A stretch of DNA of 64,000 nucleotides from Microbacterium sp. VKM Ac-2870 (GTDB lineage Bacteria; Actinomycetota; Actinomycetes; Actinomycetales; Microbacteriaceae), in the NCBI RefSeq assembly GCF_015350795.1, contig NZ_JADKSH010000003.1, positions 124,001 to 188,000 of the forward strand. Reading direction: 5' to 3'. The notes under the pieces were generated by a model. It was not told the origin of the DNA. It made no database searches and saw only the letters and a program-made list of their open reading frames with translations. Position 1 is the stretch's first letter, and each line of letters begins with the position of its first letter. Position numbers and translations under genes: made by a program. This document shows, piece by piece, positions 1 through 10,334 of the stretch.

Positions 1-908
1 TCCGCTCCGGTGGGGACCCTCGACAGCGTCAGCGAAGCTGCGAAATCGAGCCGAGCGCCGGCGCGACTGATGGATTCGTTTAGCGCGTCTATGGCAACGT
101 CGCGCAGTCGAGCAGCGAATCGGCCGAAGGAGATTGCTCGCCAGGCCTTCTCCGGATCAAGTAGGCCCTCGGTCAACATTCCTCTACCGGCCCAACCGAT
201 GGTTCTGGTGCCCTTCAGCACGATGTCATTCGACATCTTGCGGTGCACCGCAAAATCGAATCCTGAGTTGTTGCCATGGTTCCCCATCACGAAGCTCGAA
301 GCGATTGTGATGTCGCGGTCGCTCATACGGATGAGACTGAGCGCCCGTTCGAGATCGCGCCGAAGGACTCTCGGGAGCGATGCGATCACTAAGCAACGCA
401 AATCTAACTCTTCGACGCTCCACGTGCGTGGACCCTCAAATCGATCGCGGTCGGCGACGATGTAGCAGTAGCGGCCGCGATGTCTGATGATCCGCTCAGC
501 GTCCAAGATCTTGATTCCGAAAGCTACGGGCTCGTCGTCCGGATTGTCCAACGCGCGGTAATACTGCACTTCGAGGTGAAGGTCGCCATCGATGAGGCGC
601 CACAGCGCGCTATCAACGAAATCTCGTATGGAGTCCGCAAGCCGCAAGTGGTGATAAGAGGTGGACGGCAGAGCGTCGCCGATGAGCTGAGTCAGTTCTG
701 GCTCAGCCGGTTCTATGGCGACGTCAAACCCGTCATTTGATCCCCGTCCGTATGGCAGTGCATAGGTCCGAAGGTCCTGGAGAAGCATGTGCTCGCTGGG
801 ACCTGGATAGGGGCGATCCTCGGCTGGCTGGACAGAATTGGCAGTTCTGGGCCGCGTGACACGGCGCCTTGGCACCCGAACGAAGTTTTTGAAGGGATCG
901 TCAAGCAT
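1..908 (-). CDS. Hypothetical protein, partial (3' end outside window)
   Basis: An uninterrupted minus-strand frame runs from an ATG at 908 (MLDDPFKNFV...) to the left edge, giving 302 codons without a stop. The start overlaps the stop of the upstream membrane-protein gene by 8 nt, so the two are probably translationally coupled. I recognise no catalytic motif and no membrane segment. It is rich in charged residues and looks soluble (for example ...HLEVQYYRALDNPDDEP and RHRGRYCYIVADRDR). It is the last visible gene of the minus-strand set that begins with hsdM. Function unknown; its context, next to a type I restriction system, suggests mobile-element cargo. The open frame is certain; that it is expressed is an inference from the overlap and the length. 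Confidence 0.75.
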   Translation of the reverse strand, partial: MLDDPFKNFVRVPRRRVTRPRTANSVQPAEDRPYPGPSEHMLLQDLRTYALPYGRGSNDGFDVAIEPAEPELTQLIGDALPSTSYHHLRLADSIRDFVDSALWRLIDGDLHLEVQYYRALDNPDDEPVAFGIKILDAERIIRHRGRYCYIVADRDRFEGPRTWSVEELDLRCLVIASLPRVLRRDLERALSLIRMSDRDITIASSFVMGNHGNNSGFDFAVHRKMSNDIVLKGTRTIGWAGRGMLTEGLLDPEKAWRAISFGRFAARLRDVAIDALNESISRAGARLDFAASLTLSRVPTGA

Positions 909-3444
909 CGGACTCACCTTGCGCGCCCCCGCTCGCGCCCGACCCGCGGCGGTATCGCGCTATCTGATCTGCGATCATGTCAGCCTTGTGCCCTAGATTC
1001 GCGTCGTCCGCAAGGTGTTCGACGAGATACTCGGCGATGAAGAGTGCATATAGGTCGTCTTGGATGCCGTGCCCGTGAGACGCGAGCGCCGAGACGATCG
1101 CGCTCTCATGCGGACGCCACCTCGAGCCGTCCCACGTGCGCTCATCCCGATGGATCTGACGCGCCTCGAATATGCGTTCCATCTCAATTGAGCGCCGGCT
1201 TCTCTCCAGACCACCAACAGTCATCGCGAACGTCCCGTCAACGAATGACGCGGCCGTCAGGAGGAATTCAGCAACTTCGCGTTTGTCCTTCAGCAGGATG
1301 TCCCACATAGACTTGATCTCCAGCCAAATTCCCTTGCCGTCGAGTTCAAACATGAGCAGCGCGTAGCCGGCCAGATCCATTGCAGTGATCAGCGGCTCAA
1401 CGGCGAAGACCACGCGAGTATTCATCTCGTGGCGCTCAAGGTCGGCAAGTATTCGCATCCGCGCAGGCTCCATCTCCAGAAGCGCCGATCGATACAAGAT
1501 GAACGCCCGATCGCGGTCGCCACTGAGGATGGCGCGGAATGCTCCGTCCACGACGAACTGATAGAGCTGCCCGTATAGGTCAGGCTCACGCGGCTCGAAC
1601 TTCTTGATCCGGAGTTCCGGGAGCAGGGCAGCGAGCGTGGCGAGCATTGCTGTGTGAGCATCACGGGGATCTACGACGGACGTTCCCCGCTCGGGCCATT
1701 GAGGAACACTCGCATTGTCGTTCCGGAAGCCATCCAACTTCGTCAGCGCGCGCCGAATTGTTGGCGCGTGCGTCTCGATCTTGCTCAGTAACTCAAGTGA
1801 CGCCATCCCGGTGACTGCTGCAAGATCGTGCCTCCCCTTCTCCGCGAACTGCGCGACCTGCGCCGTCGTCCGGCGGCCAACTTCCTCCAGCACTCCCGAC
1901 TCCGTGGCCAGCAAAGCTTCGGCCATGCTTCGCGCCGCGAAGTGGTCGATCCACCAGCGAGGGGTTACACGACGTCCCTCCGCCTCGGTCTCACGACGGA
2001 TGGCGGTTGAGAACTCCTCGAGCATCTGTCGGGTGAGGGTGGGAAGGTGACCGCGATAGAGCGCATTCGGATCGGAAATTGCGGCCTCGAACTCTCCCGA
2101 AAGATCTCGACCGATGATCGAGCGCGCCGCGTACTCGAGACCAAGCACCATCTTGGTGAGGGGCAGAACAAGGCTTTCTGCGGCTGCCATCTGATTGATG
2201 CGAATCTGATAGTCCGGCGCGTCACCTTCGGCCACCTGGACCGTCATCGCTACATCGCGGATGACATCGTCCCAAGCGGACTCAATGGCAAGAGCCTCGT
2301 CGATCTGGAGTCGGGCAGCGAGGTTTGCAACGAGGTCCGCTATGGACTCCGTGATGGCCAGCGCGTTGGCGCCCGCCTGGGACTGAAACCCAACCTGCAG
2401 ACTCTTCCGCAGGAGTCGCGCGACCGTGTTTTCCAACCACAAATAGTCCGGCTGCAGATCTGGCGGGTAGGTCACGGATGCGTTGAGTGCCAGTTCCAAT
2501 CGACTGTGGTCGATTGTCAGCCAGTTCGAATGACTCGGCACCCGGTCCCACCAGTTGCTGTCAGTTGGTATGGCGTACTTCCAGGATGAGTAGTTGCCGA
2601 CGACACCCAGCAATTGCCGGGTGAGCGACATTGGCGCACTGGCGTTTCTCAGCTCCTCGTGCCCGAGAAGGTCCACAAGATGCCTGAACGATGCCAAAGC
2701 ACTGTAGACCCTGTAATGCGCCTCCGATTGACGGTGCGGCAAGGCGCGAGTCCGCGAACCGGTTGCTTCGCGAATGCCGTCCGCAATCTGGCCCAGCAGC
2801 TGCGATGACAGCTTGGAAGGATCGAAATAGTCGAAGAGACGGCTCGCCAGCACTACGAGTCCCACGCAGGCGAGCGCAGCCAGGAATCCGACGACGACGA
2901 GAGTCATCCCGGCCACCGCGTAGCCCAGAACCCCTGCCACGAGAACTACAACGCTCGTCCCGATCGTAAGAATCACGATCTTCAGGTATGCCTCGCTGTT
3001 TCGCTCAGCAATGAACAGCTCCCGTACGTCGCCCGGAACCGACTTGTAGATTGTCGATGCGATTACGCCGATCGTCGCGTAATACAGACCGAGAAGGGTC
3101 GCGCCGACGCCAATGGCCGCGGCGACCAAAGCCGACGCAGTCTCTTGGAGTGAAGAGTCGGGTGGTTCGAACCACCCAGTGGCGGACCCCCACTCGGTCC
3201 CGCGAAGGACCAGGGCTACGACCTCAAGCGCCACGACCAGCGCAATGGACAACGCCATTGTCGCCAGGCTCCGGCCCACGATCCGTCCGGCCGCGGTAGC
3301 GCGTACCCGTCTGCTAGCGAACCAGCTGCGAACACTGGCAACCGCTATTGCCCATCTCGCCGCTCGACGACCATATAGCTGTCGCCGGCTCCAGAATCTA
3401 GGAGAACCGATCTCCTTGAGTCGGTTGAGGTCGCGGTGAATCAT
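901..3444 (-). CDS. Large multi-pass membrane protein of unknown function
   Basis: 847 aa. A basic N-terminus (residues 1-55, many Arg) precedes about four hydrophobic segments, near residues 60-80, 105-130, 150-175 and 178-200. They are followed by a cytoplasmic-looking helical region of about 640 residues with no motif I can name. The layout (few TM helices, then a long soluble domain) resembles large predicted membrane proteins such as the DUF2254 type, but I cannot confirm membership. It lies 82 nt downstream of hsdR and overlaps the next gene by 8 nt. A membrane protein beside a type I restriction operon could be an added defence effector; that is only inference. The open frame and the overlaps make it a convincing gene. 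Confidence 0.8.
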   Translation of the reverse strand: MIHRDLNRLKEIGSPRFWSRRQLYGRRAARWAIAVASVRSWFASRRVRATAAGRIVGRSLATMALSIALVVALEVVALVLRGTEWGSATGWFEPPDSSLQETASALVAAAIGVGATLLGLYYATIGVIASTIYKSVPGDVRELFIAERNSEAYLKIVILTIGTSVVVLVAGVLGYAVAGMTLVVVGFLAALACVGLVVLASRLFDYFDPSKLSSQLLGQIADGIREATGSRTRALPHRQSEAHYRVYSALASFRHLVDLLGHEELRNASAPMSLTRQLLGVVGNYSSWKYAIPTDSNWWDRVPSHSNWLTIDHSRLELALNASVTYPPDLQPDYLWLENTVARLLRKSLQVGFQSQAGANALAITESIADLVANLAARLQIDEALAIESAWDDVIRDVAMTVQVAEGDAPDYQIRINQMAAAESLVLPLTKMVLGLEYAARSIIGRDLSGEFEAAISDPNALYRGHLPTLTRQMLEEFSTAIRRETEAEGRRVTPRWWIDHFAARSMAEALLATESGVLEEVGRRTTAQVAQFAEKGRHDLAAVTGMASLELLSKIETHAPTIRRALTKLDGFRNDNASVPQWPERGTSVVDPRDAHTAMLATLAALLPELRIKKFEPREPDLYGQLYQFVVDGAFRAILSGDRDRAFILYRSALLEMEPARMRILADLERHEMNTRVVFAVEPLITAMDLAGYALLMFELDGKGIWLEIKSMWDILLKDKREVAEFLLTAASFVDGTFAMTVGGLERSRRSIEMERIFEARQIHRDERTWDGSRWRPHESAIVSALASHGHGIQDDLYALFIAEYLVEHLADDANLGHKADMIADQIARYRRGSGASGGAQGESDA

Positions 3445-3526
3445 GTGTGCCTCGCCGACTGCCCCCGCGCACTACGCACAACTTGGCCACCATACGACCA
3501 TTCCAGGGCCACATAGTCCCAAGTTG

Positions 3527-6500
3527 TCATGAGTCCGCCACAGTGCTTGCAAAGAGCTCCGCCTGCTCAAGCACCAACTCCACGGCCTTCGCCTCGGCGT
3601 CAGGCGGATAGTCGTACCGAGCGAGGAGGCGTCTTACCTTGGAGCGCATCGCTGCGCGGACACTCTCCTTCTGATCCCAGTCGATGACCACGCTTGACCG
3701 CACCGCCCAGACGAGATCGACCGCGATCCTCTTGAGCGTGTCATCGCTCATCTGCAGCACCGCGGCGTCGTTCTGAGCGATCGCGTCGTAGAGGGCAACC
3801 TCGGCCGCAGACAGACCCAAGCGCTCATTGCGCTTCGTGTCGTCCCGCATCTGCTTGGCGAGCTTCACCAGTTCGGCGATGATCTCCGCTGTGGTGAGGG
3901 ATCGGTTCGTGTAGCGATTGATCGCCTCATCGAGGAGCTCGGAGAACTTCCGTGCCTGCACGAGGTTGGTGCGCTGCACAGTGCGGATCTGATCGTTGAG
4001 GAGGCGCCGCAACAGCCCCATCTGGAGGTTCGGCTTCTCCTTGTCGGCCAGCGAGTCGAGGAACTCGTCGCTGAGGATCGACAGCTCGGGAGTCTCGACG
4101 CCGGCCAACTTGTAGATGTCGACGACCTGGTCGGCGGCGACCGCTTCATTGAGGAGCTGACCGAGTGCAGTATCGATCTCAACAGCTCCGGACCCACCGC
4201 GTCCGGAATCGGGGTTCTGGATCTTGAGGATGGCGGCACGCACGTCGGTGAAGAGGCGCATGTCGTTACGGATAGCGGCCGCTTCGTCGCGGGCGCCAGC
4301 GAGGGCGAACGCCTTGGCAAGCGCCAACACCTGATCGCTGAAGCGCGCCGTACGGTCCGGGTCGGCCATGACGAAGTCGAGCACTTTGGCGTACTCGGCG
4401 AGCCGCTGGGAAGCCGAGAGCATCGGCGACGAGTCGTAGTCGACGCCGTGGAGCAAGCCGCGGATGATGTCGTGCTTCTCCAGCATGACGTGGACCATCT
4501 CGTCGATGGGCACACCTGCCTGGTCGCGGTCAGAGGGCGAGTACTCGGCTAGCGCGGCCTGAAGGTTCGAGAAGACTCCGATGTAGTCGACGATGAGCCC
4601 GCCGGGCTTGTCGCGGAAGGTGCGGTTGACCCGGGCGATGGCCTGCATCAGCCCAGCGCCCTGCATTGTCTTGTCGACGTACATCGTGTGCATGCTCGGC
4701 GCATCGAAGCCGGTGAGCCACATGTCCCGCACGATCACCAGCTCGAGATCGTCGTCTGGATTCTTGGCGCGCAGTTTCAGATCCTTGCGGACGTCCTTCG
4801 AGTGGATGTGCGGCTGGAACTCCGGCGGGTCGGCAGCTGAGCCGGTCATGACGACTTTGATCTTGCCCTTGGCTGGGTCGTCGGAATGCCAGTCCGGTCG
4901 AAGTGCCACGATCTTCTCGTAGAGGCGCACCGCGATACGCCGGCTCATCGTGACGATCATCGCTTTGCCGAACAGCGCCTCGCGCCGCTTCTCCCAGTGA
5001 TCCACGATGTCCTGGGCAATGAGGTCGAGGCGAGAGTCCGCACCGACGATCGCCTCAAGCCTGGACCAGCGGGACTTCGCGGCGGTGGCAGCGTCTTCTT
5101 CGACCGTCTCGGTGATCTCCTCGGCCAGCTCATCCAGGGCTTCGAGGTCGGCGTCGGAGAGGTCAACCTTCGCTAGCCGCGACTCGTAAAAGATCCTGAC
5201 CGTCGCCCCATCCTCGACGGCCCGAGTGAGGTCATAGACGTCGATGTAGTCGCCGAACACCGAGCGCGTGCTCCTGTCACCGGACTCGATCGGTGTGCCA
5301 GTGAAGCCGAGGTAGGTCGCACCGGGCAGTGCATCACGCATGTGCTTGGCAAGACCAGCCTTGAGACGCCCCTGGCGGTCGAGGTACTCCCCGAAGCTGT
5401 ACTGGCTGCGGTGTGCTTCGTCAGCCACCACAACAACGTTGCGGCGGTCGGTGAGCACAGGGTTGGCGTCGCCGTCCTCGCCGGGTGCGAACTTCTGCAG
5501 CGTCGTGAAGACAATGCCGCCGGAGGCGCGCTTCAACTTGGCGCGCAGATCGGTGCGCGTGGCCGCCTGCACTGGTGTCTCTGGCAAGATACGAGCGGGG
5601 GCGAACGTTTCCCCGAACAGTTGATCGTCGAGATCGTTGCGGTCGGTGATAAACACCAGCGTCGGGTTGGCCATCCGCGGATCGCGCATGATCTTCGCGG
5701 CGTAGAACACCATCTCGAAGCTCTTGCCGGAGCCCTGCGTGTGCCAGACGACGCCGCCTCGGCGGTCACCGTCGGGCCGGGATGCCTGCACCGTGTGCTC
5801 CACGGCAGCGTTCACTGCCCAGTACTGGTGATACTTCGCGACGCGCTTGACGAGCGCTCGAGTCGGCTGCTTCGTGGTCCTGTCCGTCGCGGTCTCGTCG
5901 CTGAACACGATGAAGTTCTGCAGCAGATCCAGGAACCGCTTCGGCTCGAAGACTCCCTTCAGCAGCACCTCGAGTGCTGGGCGGTTGCTCACCACTTCGC
6001 GGCCCTCGATGGTCTTCCACGGCGCGTAGTGCTCGAACGCGCCGGTGTAGCTGCTCATCGCTGCCGACGTACCGTCGGAGATGACCGTCACTGCATTCGG
6101 GACGAAGACCGACGGGATGTCCTTGCGGTACGTCTGCACCTGATTCCACGCCGACTTGAGCGTCGCGTGCTCGGCAGCCGGATTCTTGAGCTCTAGGAGC
6201 GCGAGCGGCACCCCGTTGACCAGCGCCAGCACGTCGGGCCGGCGATTCTTGCCGTTCTCGACGATCGTGAACTGGTTGACCACCACCCAGTCGTTGTTGT
6301 CGGGCTGATCGAAGTCGACCAGCCACAGCCGCGTCGTGCGTAGCGTCCCGTCCGCGTCGCGGTGCTCGACCGGGACGCCTTCGGTGATGAGCTGATGCAG
6401 TCGGTAGTTCTCGTCGATCGGGCTCTGCGACTCAGCCCGCCGCACCCGCTTGATCGCCTCGTCGATCAGGGCAGGGGACGTGCCGGGGTTGATCCGCCGG

Positions 6501-6664
6501 ATTGCGTCGCGCAGACGTCCCCAGAGGAAGACGTCCTCGTAGGACGCGCGCTCTGCATCGGGCTCTCCCGGTGCAATGTCCGGGCCATGAATTGTCCGGT
6601 AGCCCAGCTCCGCGAAGTACTCGAGCGCAGCCAGCTCAACGACGTTCTCGTTAAACGCACTCAC
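3527..6664 (-). CDS. hsdR: Type I restriction endonuclease subunit R (HsdR)
   Basis: 1045 aa, the normal size for HsdR, the ATP-dependent translocating and cleaving subunit of a type I restriction enzyme. An N-terminal PD-(D/E)xK nuclease is visible: D144 in RRPDVLAL, then E158 and K160 in LLELKNP. A helicase core follows, with Walker A GSGKS at 311-315, DEAH at 415-418 and a motif III-like LGFTGTP. The C-terminal part is helical, as expected for the region that docks onto HsdM. It overlaps the preceding TIGR02391 gene by 4 nt (ATGA), so HsdR is made from the same transcript as HsdM and HsdS. No frameshift or lost catalytic residue is seen, so the enzyme should be active if expressed. Confidence 0.97.
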   Translation of the reverse strand: MSAFNENVVELAALEYFAELGYRTIHGPDIAPGEPDAERASYEDVFLWGRLRDAIRRINPGTSPALIDEAIKRVRRAESQSPIDENYRLHQLITEGVPVEHRDADGTLRTTRLWLVDFDQPDNNDWVVVNQFTIVENGKNRRPDVLALVNGVPLALLELKNPAAEHATLKSAWNQVQTYRKDIPSVFVPNAVTVISDGTSAAMSSYTGAFEHYAPWKTIEGREVVSNRPALEVLLKGVFEPKRFLDLLQNFIVFSDETATDRTTKQPTRALVKRVAKYHQYWAVNAAVEHTVQASRPDGDRRGGVVWHTQGSGKSFEMVFYAAKIMRDPRMANPTLVFITDRNDLDDQLFGETFAPARILPETPVQAATRTDLRAKLKRASGGIVFTTLQKFAPGEDGDANPVLTDRRNVVVVADEAHRSQYSFGEYLDRQGRLKAGLAKHMRDALPGATYLGFTGTPIESGDRSTRSVFGDYIDVYDLTRAVEDGATVRIFYESRLAKVDLSDADLEALDELAEEITETVEEDAATAAKSRWSRLEAIVGADSRLDLIAQDIVDHWEKRREALFGKAMIVTMSRRIAVRLYEKIVALRPDWHSDDPAKGKIKVVMTGSAADPPEFQPHIHSKDVRKDLKLRAKNPDDDLELVIVRDMWLTGFDAPSMHTMYVDKTMQGAGLMQAIARVNRTFRDKPGGLIVDYIGVFSNLQAALAEYSPSDRDQAGVPIDEMVHVMLEKHDIIRGLLHGVDYDSSPMLSASQRLAEYAKVLDFVMADPDRTARFSDQVLALAKAFALAGARDEAAAIRNDMRLFTDVRAAILKIQNPDSGRGGSGAVEIDTALGQLLNEAVAADQVVDIYKLAGVETPELSILSDEFLDSLADKEKPNLQMGLLRRLLNDQIRTVQRTNLVQARKFSELLDEAINRYTNRSLTTAEIIAELVKLAKQMRDDTKRNERLGLSAAEVALYDAIAQNDAAVLQMSDDTLKRIAVDLVWAVRSSVVIDWDQKESVRAAMRSKVRRLLARYDYPPDAEAKAVELVLEQAELFASTVADS

Positions 6665-7401
6665 AACGCCACCTCCAGCGTTGACTCATTGACCCAGCGC
6701 GCCAGGACGCTAAGGGCGGCCAAGTACTCCAACGCTTGCTCCTCGGGCAGCTCCTGATCCACCTCGTGAGCGAGCGGGTTGCGGATCCCCGCGAACACCC
6801 CCTCGGCGAACATGCGCGCACCGCGCTGTACCGACTTGAACGTCCTGCTGCCGTCGTCCGGCATACGGTGCAGCCGCGGACTCTTCGGCGCCGCCGACTG
6901 CTCGCTGAACGCCTGGTTGAAGAGGTCAGCCTCGCTCACATCACGACGCCCAAGCTTGTTCTGCGTCTCCGCGTTCAGCTTGCGGATCGCCCCCTCGACA
7001 GCCTCACGGTAGTGCCCGGAGTTCCAGAGAGATGAAGCACCACTCCAGATCCACGAGTGCAGGTTCGCAGCTGACAGTTCGGGCGCGTCGTCCCCAAGGT
7101 TCTCTCGGATCTCTTCCTGGCGCTCCAGTTCCGCCTTCGCGCGGATGGCAGCCTCGCGGTGCCGCGTCCATCGGTTGCTACTCCGCAACTCGATCTCATT
7201 GCGCCACCCGGGGATAACACGGTCGAAGATCTTCTCGACGACCTGCGCCTGCTGTGACACCTCGGCGTCTGGCGCCGCCGTGCTCGACTTGTTGGAGATC
7301 GAGACGTACCCGGGCCCGCTGCGGCTGTTGTTGGTCATGACCGTTTGCTGGATGAACTTGTCGAGCTCCCCAATGGCCCACGCGACATTCAGGCCGGTCA
7401 C
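6661..7401 (-). CDS. TIGR02391/Ymh-family protein inserted in the R-M operon
   Basis: 246 aa. The C-terminal half has the look of the TIGR02391 (Ymh) family: ...[20 protein letters not shown]..., then a conserved block around [11 protein letters not shown] with the R-x-P-x-x-H core, and a helical end. Family members are common next to restriction-modification and abortive-infection genes, but their biochemical role is not established; the RN-P-x-x-H core recalls HEPN-like proteins. The gene overlaps both neighbours by 4 nt (hsdS upstream, hsdR downstream), so it is embedded in the operon and probably works with the restriction system. I see no signal peptide or TM segment. The family call is from recognisable sequence features and not from a search. 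Confidence 0.8.
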   Translation of the reverse strand: MTGLNVAWAIGELDKFIQQTVMTNNSRSGPGYVSISNKSSTAAPDAEVSQQAQVVEKIFDRVIPGWRNEIELRSSNRWTRHREAAIRAKAELERQEEIRENLGDDAPELSAANLHSWIWSGASSLWNSGHYREAVEGAIRKLNAETQNKLGRRDVSEADLFNQAFSEQSAAPKSPRLHRMPDDGSRTFKSVQRGARMFAEGVFAGIRNPLAHEVDQELPEEQALEYLAALSVLARWVNESTLEVAL

Positions 7402-8606
7402 GGAACGACTCCCTCGACAGGAACTCGGACACGACCCGAGAGAATCTCAGGGAGTAGCGCATCACGGAGAGCAACAAGGCGAGCTGATTCCTCGGACAGC
7501 GCGTCCATACGAGCGAGCATCGGCCGAACACTCTCGGCAAAGCGCTCCTGCTCGTCGGGGGGCACGATCGGTGCGCTCCACGTTGGCATCGCGTCTTTCG
7601 CGAGGTGAAGGACGGTCGTTCCAGTGACATGCGCCCGGCAATGCTGACGGAAGGCCTCGCTACTCAAGAGACCGTGAAGGTACTCGACGGGCATGCCCGC
7701 CAGTGGGCGCACGATGGCAAGGTCCAAAGAAGCAACGAGCGTGTCGTACCTACCTGACCTGGGCACTCGAACGCCTCTCCCGACTATTTCCGCGCCCTGA
7801 GTTAGGTCTGTCTGAGCGACAACGATCTCGCCTGGGCGGACCTCCTGTTCGGGCTTGTGTGGACCGGTGTACGGCTTCAAGCCGCTCTCCTTGTAACCCC
7901 CGTTGCGGTCGACGCTCTTCAGGGTGACGAGAGCTGTACTTGATTCCTGCAGCTCTGAACTCTTGTATGAGCGTCCATTCACGGCCCTGGCGAGTTCTCC
8001 GAGCGGCGCATACACAACCTCGTGAGATGAAATGACTTGCTCGAACAGAGCGCTTATCAGTGCCACCAACGTATCCGCCGCGTGGCGATTCGACTCGATC
8101 TTGTCGTCGAGCGCGCCGAGAGTCGCGGTGATGGCGCGCTGCTCTCCAACGTCAGGTAGCTCGAACTCGAAGTCGCCGATCTGTCCACCGCTGATGTGTG
8201 GGACTGCTGAACCGGTCTGCACCCCAATCACGTAGTTCGTGAACTCAGCGCTTCCAATGACCGCACCTAAGAACCCTTGGTCAAGGGAATCGCTCTTCGT
8301 CCTCAGCCGCGCGACACGTTGCACCAAGAGGGACGGAACGTCCTCCTCACGAACTACCGAGTACTTGAGTCCCGCTTCGATCCACGGACGATCCATTGCG
8401 ATAACGGCATCGCCCACGGCCAGCTGATAGCGCTCGAATTCGCCGACACGTGTTCTGGGGAAGCGCTTGGCACCGCCCCAGCGGAGACGGCCCTGTCCAA
8501 TGTTGTCACCACGCAGTAGTCGCACATCGGCGGGCTCCTCGCTGAACTCCGCGCTCCTAAACGCGAAACCGAACGTCATGTCCACAACGTCAGAAAGCCG
8601 CGTCAT
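7398..8606 (-). CDS. hsdS: Type I restriction-modification specificity subunit S (HsdS)
   Basis: 402 aa, the usual length. HsdS determines the bipartite DNA site bound by the HsdM2S methyltransferase and the full HsdR2M2S complex. Two target-recognition domains are visible: the first from the N-terminus (MTRLSDVVDMTFGFAF...) to about residue 155, the second from about 200 (APLGELARAVNGRSYKSSEL) to 345. Each is followed by a conserved helix (DVGEQRAITATLGALDDKIESNR, and PPDEQERFAESVRPMLARMDAL). The start overlaps the stop of hsdM by 4 nt. The recognition sequence cannot be read from the protein alone. Type I S genes vary quickly between strains, in keeping with this being accessory DNA. Confidence 0.96.
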   Translation of the reverse strand: MTRLSDVVDMTFGFAFRSAEFSEEPADVRLLRGDNIGQGRLRWGGAKRFPRTRVGEFERYQLAVGDAVIAMDRPWIEAGLKYSVVREEDVPSLLVQRVARLRTKSDSLDQGFLGAVIGSAEFTNYVIGVQTGSAVPHISGGQIGDFEFELPDVGEQRAITATLGALDDKIESNRHAADTLVALISALFEQVISSHEVVYAPLGELARAVNGRSYKSSELQESSTALVTLKSVDRNGGYKESGLKPYTGPHKPEQEVRPGEIVVAQTDLTQGAEIVGRGVRVPRSGRYDTLVASLDLAIVRPLAGMPVEYLHGLLSSEAFRQHCRAHVTGTTVLHLAKDAMPTWSAPIVPPDEQERFAESVRPMLARMDALSEESARLVALRDALLPEILSGRVRVPVEGVVP

Positions 8607-10168
8607 GATCGCAGAGCCCCCAGCCGTCGGCGGACCTCAGTCTCAAGCTCCCGTCCGCGTTCGAACTCGGAGTACAACTCCTTCGTCAATCGCTCGATCT
8701 TCTCGTCGATCGGCTCGCTGTCGGCCTCGGCCTCGGTGGCGCCGACGTAGCGGCCCGGGGTGAGCACGAAGTCGTGATTGGCGATCTCTTCCAGCGACGC
8801 GGCCTTCACGAAGCCCGGCACGTCCTCGTAGTCGCCGTCGTGCTCGCGCCAGGCGTGGTAGGTGCCGGCTATCTGCGCGATGTCGTCGTCCGTCAGCACG
8901 CGCAGACGGCGGGACTCCATCGTGCCGAGCTTGCGGGCGTCAATGAAGAGCACCTCGCCGCGGCGCTCACGGTGACCGTTACCGTGCCGATCCTTACTCA
9001 CGAACCAGAGTGAGACAGGGATTCCAGTGTTGAAGAAGAGCTTGTCGGGCATCGCGACGATGCAGTCCACGAGCTCCGCTTCGACGAGCTTGCGTCGGAT
9101 CTCACCTTCGCCGCTGCTCTTCGACGAGAGCGACCCGTTCGCAAGGACGAAGCCCGCTGCGCCCTTCGGGCTCAGGTGATAGATGAAGTGCTGCACCCAG
9201 GCGAAGTTGGCGTTGCCCTGCGGGGGCGTGCCGTACTTCCAGCGCGGATCGTCGGCGAGCTTCGCATCCCACCAGTCCGAGACGTTGAAGGGCGGGTTGG
9301 CGATCACGAAGTCGGCGCGCAGATCGGGGTGCAAGTCTGCGGTGAAGGAGTCGTCGGAACGAGGCCCGAGGTCTGCCTCGATGCCCCGAAGTGCGAGGTT
9401 CATCTTCGCGAGCTTCCACGTCGTGTCCGTAAACTCCTGCCCGTAGACAGAAATGTCGGTACGCTTGCCGCCGTGCGCCCGCACGAACTCCGCGGACTGC
9501 ACGAACATGCCACCAGAGCCAGCCGCAGGGTCGTAGACACGTCCCTTGTACGGTTCCAGCATCTCGACGAGCGTCTTGACGACCGAACGAGGCGTGTAGA
9601 ACGCTCCGGCGTCCTTGCCAGTCTCCTTGCCGGCGAACTGCCCGAGGAAGTACTCGTAGACGCGACCCAGCACGTCGTCGGCACCGTGATCGTCGGTCGC
9701 GGTGAAGCCGATGGAGCCGATCAGGTCGACCAACTCACCGAGGCGACGCTTGTCGAGACCATCGCGCCCGTAGTTGCGCGGGAGCACGCCGCGAAGCGAT
9801 GGGTTCTCCTTCTCGATGAGATCCATCGCCTGGTCGATCTGCTGCCCGATCTCGGATTGCTTCGCGACTGACTGGATGTATCCCCACCGCGCTAACTCCG
9901 GCACCCAGAACACGTTGTGGCTGGTGTACTCGTCACGGTCCTCGAGGAAGGAGGCGAGTCTCTCGGGCTTGATCCCCTCCGCGACCAGCTCACCCTCAAG
10001 GGCACTGCGACGCTCCTCGAAGCGGTCGGAGATGTACTTGAGGAACACGAGCCCGAGCACGACGTGCTTGTACTCACTCGGCTCCTGGTTCCCACGCAGC
10101 TTGTCGGCGGCCTCCCAGAGGGTCTGCTCTAGAGACTTCTGGGGCTTCGGCTTCGCTACTCGGGCCAT
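8603..10168 (-). CDS. hsdM: Type I restriction-modification methyltransferase subunit M (HsdM)
   Basis: 521 aa from the chosen ATG at 10168 (MARVAKPKPQ...). An in-frame ATG at 10210 would add 14 residues of unlikely sequence, and the purine-rich GAGAGAGTG lies just before 10168. The protein transfers methyl from SAM to adenine N6 in the HsdS-chosen site. Visible features are an HsdM N-terminal helical domain (LEQTLWEAADKLRG to LGLVFLKYISDRFEER), SAM motif I (VYDPAAGSGGMF) and catalytic motif IV NPPF (DFVIANPPFNVSDWW). It is the first gene of the hsdM-hsdS-TIGR02391-hsdR operon, in which each junction overlaps by 4 nt. Its translation before HsdR fits the need to methylate before cutting. Confidence 0.97.
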   Translation of the reverse strand: MARVAKPKPQKSLEQTLWEAADKLRGNQEPSEYKHVVLGLVFLKYISDRFEERRSALEGELVAEGIKPERLASFLEDRDEYTSHNVFWVPELARWGYIQSVAKQSEIGQQIDQAMDLIEKENPSLRGVLPRNYGRDGLDKRRLGELVDLIGSIGFTATDDHGADDVLGRVYEYFLGQFAGKETGKDAGAFYTPRSVVKTLVEMLEPYKGRVYDPAAGSGGMFVQSAEFVRAHGGKRTDISVYGQEFTDTTWKLAKMNLALRGIEADLGPRSDDSFTADLHPDLRADFVIANPPFNVSDWWDAKLADDPRWKYGTPPQGNANFAWVQHFIYHLSPKGAAGFVLANGSLSSKSSGEGEIRRKLVEAELVDCIVAMPDKLFFNTGIPVSLWFVSKDRHGNGHRERRGEVLFIDARKLGTMESRRLRVLTDDDIAQIAGTYHAWREHDGDYEDVPGFVKAASLEEIANHDFVLTPGRYVGATEAEADSEPIDEKIERLTKELYSEFERGRELETEVRRRLGALRS

Positions 10169-10334
10169 CTCACACTCTCTCGAAGGAGCACCGTAGCTCC
10201 TGACTCTCACTACACGGGGATGAATGTCACGTTATCGCGAGGGGCGGACGTGGTCCGGGATGGACGTCACGCGTGGCGAAGTGGCGAACGGGCAAACGGT
10301 GAGGGTCACCATCTTCTTACTGACAGACATCCGC

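Noticed and set aside
9176..9871. Plus-strand frame of 231 codons inside hsdM
   Set aside because: Antisense to conserved HsdM motifs; a shadow.
975..10330. Scattered TGTCA/TGACA words as the left transposon end
   Set aside because: Single words at about 976, 3517 and 10315 lack the tandem 21-bp spacing and TGGCGCGG part, so no left end could be assigned.
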